A stretch of DNA of 7,532 nucleotides, from the NCBI GenBank assembly GCA_905373325.1, contig CAJPTB010000081.1, forward strand, positions 1 through 7,532. Direction: 5' to 3'. The stretch's first letter is position 1. Each line of letters opens with the position of its first letter. Shown piece after piece: positions 6,036 through 7,532 of this stretch. Origin of the DNA: an uncultured Ancrocorticia sp. GTDB taxonomy: Bacteria > Actinomycetota > Actinomycetes > Actinomycetales > Actinomycetaceae. Below the pieces are notes generated by a model. That model ran no database searches and was not told where the DNA came from. It saw nothing but the letters and a program-made list of their open reading frames with translations. Position numbers and translations under genes: made by a program.

Positions 6036-6497
6036 TTTCTCGACGCTTTCACGCTCGGAACATCTGAAAGCTGCGTTTCAACCATTTGGGAGGCTTCCGA
6101 TGTTTTTTGAGGCTTTCGATCCTTCTTGCTGGGGGACGCGTCGTCGTCCCGGGGCGGAAAGTCGACGCAAGATGCTGTGGTACTCTACTTCAAGACAAAA
6201 GTGTATCGATTTGCGGCGCAACGCACTCATTGTTCCGCTATGGGCGATCCGGGGGATATGCGCCCGGTTGACAAGAGTTTCCGCTCTCAGAAGTCCGTCC
6301 TTGAAGCAGAGGGCACGCTGCTTGAAGCAGTGTGGGTGCCCGACGCCGCGGATGACGCCTCCGAGTCCGCCGGGCAGCCCGTCGGAATCCGGCAAACGCG
6401 TCGAAGACAAACGTGTGATAGACGTAGAGCGACCCGCAACCGGAGCAGAGAGCCGGTGCGGCGAAAATGGACAAACCAGCAAGGAGGCCACAGCCAC
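6015..6497. other. Gene-poor intergenic region, 483 bp, rich in hairpins
   Basis: No convincing gene lies between the SDR start and the DUF5360-like gene. Several frames stay open on both strands, but none has a good ribosome site with recognisable protein sequence. The stretch 6170-6340 is visibly less GC-rich than its surroundings. A series of hairpins runs through it: GGGACG/CGTCCC (6133-6150), TTGC/GCAA (6211-6221), GGGCG-ATCC/GGAT-CGCCC (6242-6265), AGAG/CTCT (6274-6287), GGGCAC/GTGCCC enclosing CTGCTT/AAGCAG (6311-6341), and CGGGC/GCCCG (about 6371-6381). TTGAAGCAG is repeated at 6301 and 6322. A dispersed intergenic repeat, a structured RNA leader of the next gene, or a decayed gene are the alternatives. 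Confidence 0.6.
6301..6341 (+). repeat. Nested hairpin with a duplicated TTGAAGCAG motif
   Basis: GGGCAC (6311-6316) pairs with GTGCCC (6336-6341), and inside it CTGCTT (6318-6323) is followed after one base by its complement AAGCAG (6325-6330). Because TTGAAGCAG also occurs at 6301-6309, CTGCTT could instead pair with the upstream AAGCAG (6304-6309). The two pairings exclude each other. Confidence 0.5.
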
Positions 6498-6923
6498 ATG
6501 GACGACGATCGCGAGGGGCGCATGAGAGTCGGCAAGCCGCTTCTTTTGGCCGTCGACGCGGGATTGCTGCTGTATTGGACGGCCGTCTTCCTCGATCTCA
6601 TACCCGAGGAGCAGCGCTTCAGAGACTACTCCAACCCGATCATGCAGGCGTGGAACTGGTCGTTCTTCCCGCTCGACCTTTCGGCGGCGCTTCTGGGATT
6701 TCTCGGCGTGTATCTCGTGCGCAAGGGCCGTGCGGCGGGCGAGCTGGTTGTGACCGTCGGCCTGACGCTCACCTTCTGCGCCGGATTCATGGCCCTCTCG
6801 TTCTGGTCGTACTACGGCGACTTCAACCTCTGGTGGTGGCTTCCAAACGCTGCGCTCGTCCTCACCCCCGTCGTCGGCTTTCTGGAAATGTCGATCGGCA
6901 AGGTCTGCGGCAGGAAAGCCTAG
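6498..6923 (+). CDS. DUF5360/YvaD-like four-helix membrane protein
   Basis: This 141-residue integral membrane protein of unknown function has four hydrophobic segments at about residues 13-33, 57-75, 83-103 and 110-130. Short hydrophilic ends place few residues outside the membrane. The conserved-looking segments are YSNPIMQAWNWSFFPLDL (44-61), LTFCAGFMALSFWSYYGDFN (91-110) and WWWLPN (112-117); together they resemble the DUF5360/YvaD family as I remember it. The ATG at 6498 has AAGGAGG at 6481-6487, spacing 10 nt; an in-frame ATG at 6522 is an alternative. The frame is open much further upstream, to 6126, but that part is Arg-rich and not protein-like. The gene ends 6 nt before the helicase start, in the same reading frame, so the two are probably co-transcribed and translationally coupled. 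There is no evidence that their functions are linked. Confidence 0.82.
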   Translation: MDDDREGRMRVGKPLLLAVDAGLLLYWTAVFLDLIPEEQRFRDYSNPIMQAWNWSFFPLDLSAALLGFLGVYLVRKGRAAGELVVTVGLTLTFCAGFMALSFWSYYGDFNLWWWLPNAALVLTPVVGFLEMSIGKVCGRKA

Positions 6924-6929
6924 CGGGCC

Positions 6930-7532
6930 ATGCCGTCGGACTTTTCCAGCTTTGCAGCTTTCTCAGGCTTCTCACAGGCCTCGCGCTCCTGGTTCCTCTC
7001 CGCCTTTCCGAGCGGGCCTACCTCCGTTCAGGAGCGCGCATGGGCGGCGATAGGCAGAGGGGAAAACGCCCTCGTCGTCGCGCCCACCGGCTCGGGAAAG
7101 ACGCTCGCCGCCTTCTTCAGCGCGATCGACCGGCTCATGCGCCGCTCGGCCGAAGACCGCGAGGCCAAGGGCGTGCGCGTCCTCTACGTCTCGCCGCTCA
7201 AGGCGTTGGCGGCCGACGTCGAACGCAATCTGCGGCGGCCGCTGGCCGGCGTCGAACACGCCGCGCGGGGCCTTCGAGAGTTCGGCGAGCTCGACGATCG
7301 CGGGAAGGGCGCAGAACTCGCGCGTGAACTCGGCGTCGCCGAAGGGACCGGGCTCGTCCGGGAGCCCGGCGAACCTGGAGAGTCTGGAGGCGAATTCGGC
7401 GTCGGCTCATCCGCCGTCCCCGCAAGTGGAAAAGCCCGAACGAATCCGGTCGGCGAAACGTGGGCAATAGACACGGCCTTCGAGGGGCCGCGGACGAGCG
7501 TGGGCATGCGGACCGGCGACACGCCCGCGAAG
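6930..7532 (+). CDS. lhr: Lhr-family DEAD/DEAH-box helicase, N-terminal 201 residues (cut by right edge)
   Basis: This is the start of a large superfamily 2 ATP-dependent helicase of the Lhr type, enzymes that translocate 3'-5' on single-stranded DNA and are linked to DNA repair. Visible in order: WFLSAFPSGPTSVQERAW (21-38) with the Q-motif glutamine at 34, motif I APTGSGKT (51-58), motif Ia VSPLKALAADVERNL (87-101), and motif Ib RTGDTPA (194-200). The spelling YVSPLKALAADVERNLRRPL is typical of Lhr. Motif II and the Lhr-specific C-terminal domains are beyond the edge. Between PLAGV and VGMRTGDTP there are about 80 residues, rich in Gly, Glu and Ser, where I would expect about 25, so there is a family-atypical insertion. 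AGGAAAG (6912-6918) precedes the ATG at 11 nt. The frame runs unbroken to the last base. Confidence 0.9.
   Translation, partial: MPSDFSSFAAFSGFSQASRSWFLSAFPSGPTSVQERAWAAIGRGENALVVAPTGSGKTLAAFFSAIDRLMRRSAEDREAKGVRVLYVSPLKALAADVERNLRRPLAGVEHAARGLREFGELDDRGKGAELARELGVAEGTGLVREPGEPGESGGEFGVGSSAVPASGKARTNPVGETWAIDTAFEGPRTSVGMRTGDTPAK

Noticed and set aside
6126..6497. 124-codon upstream extension of the DUF5360-like gene
   Set aside because: The sequence is not protein-like, the start at 6498 has AAGGAGG, and the region is full of hairpins. A decayed gene cannot be wholly excluded.
6078..6525. Minus-strand 139-codon and plus-strand 141-codon frames in the intergenic block
   Set aside because: They overlap each other and the hairpin chain, have no clear ribosome sites and show no recognised domain.
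1..7532. CRISPR array, tRNA, rRNA, transposase or phage genes
   Set aside because: No regularly spaced repeats, cloverleaf-like sequences or mobile-element proteins were seen on either strand.

Overview
This is a 7.5 kb stretch of GC-rich bacterial chromosome. It has dense coding, GC-rich third codon positions and long antisense shadow frames. The proteins look actinobacterial: the lactate dehydrogenase follows, from memory, the mycobacterial LldD2 type, and the edge genes are an ABC-F ATPase and an Lhr-like helicase. A member of Actinomycetota, possibly a Coriobacteriia-like gut lineage, is the best guess. That is inference, because no rRNA or other phylogenetic marker is present. I see no transposase, integrase, phage gene, tRNA or CRISPR array.

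Layout. (1) 1-1183, minus: the first 394 residues of an ABC-F ribosome-protection type ATPase, cut by the left edge. (2) 1184-1424: a divergent intergenic region with a strong hairpin and an unused Shine-Dalgarno. (3) 1425-2690, plus: an FMN-dependent L-lactate dehydrogenase of the LldD2 type with all catalytic residues, followed by a cluster of three hairpins. (4) 2878-3384, plus: a small SRPBCC-fold protein. It converges on (5) 3407-4231, minus: a 274-residue TetR-type regulator. (6) 4482-4871, minus: a four-helix DUF1304 membrane protein. (7) 5079-5978, minus: a classical short-chain dehydrogenase with a palindrome just upstream. (8) 6015-6497: nearly 500 bp without a convincing gene, containing a chain of hairpins and a direct repeat. 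(9) 6498-6923, plus: a four-helix membrane protein of the DUF5360/YvaD type. It lies 6 nt upstream of (10) 6930 to the right edge, plus: the N-terminus of an Lhr-family superfamily 2 helicase.

How the genes fit together. No multi-gene pathway is evident. LldD2 would feed lactate electrons into the quinone pool. The TetR regulator, DUF1304 protein and SDR lie on the same strand but are separated by 200-250 bp gaps, so they are probably individually transcribed, although one regulator could control them all. The only tight pair is the DUF5360-like gene and lhr. I find no obvious new multi-gene defence or biosynthetic system. The most unusual feature is the structured, multi-frame-open block at about 6120-6390, which could be a dispersed intergenic repeat or a structured RNA leader. 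Two protein oddities also merit attention: an ABC-F protein whose first domain lacks a recognisable Q-loop, and an Lhr with a long insertion between motifs Ia and Ib.
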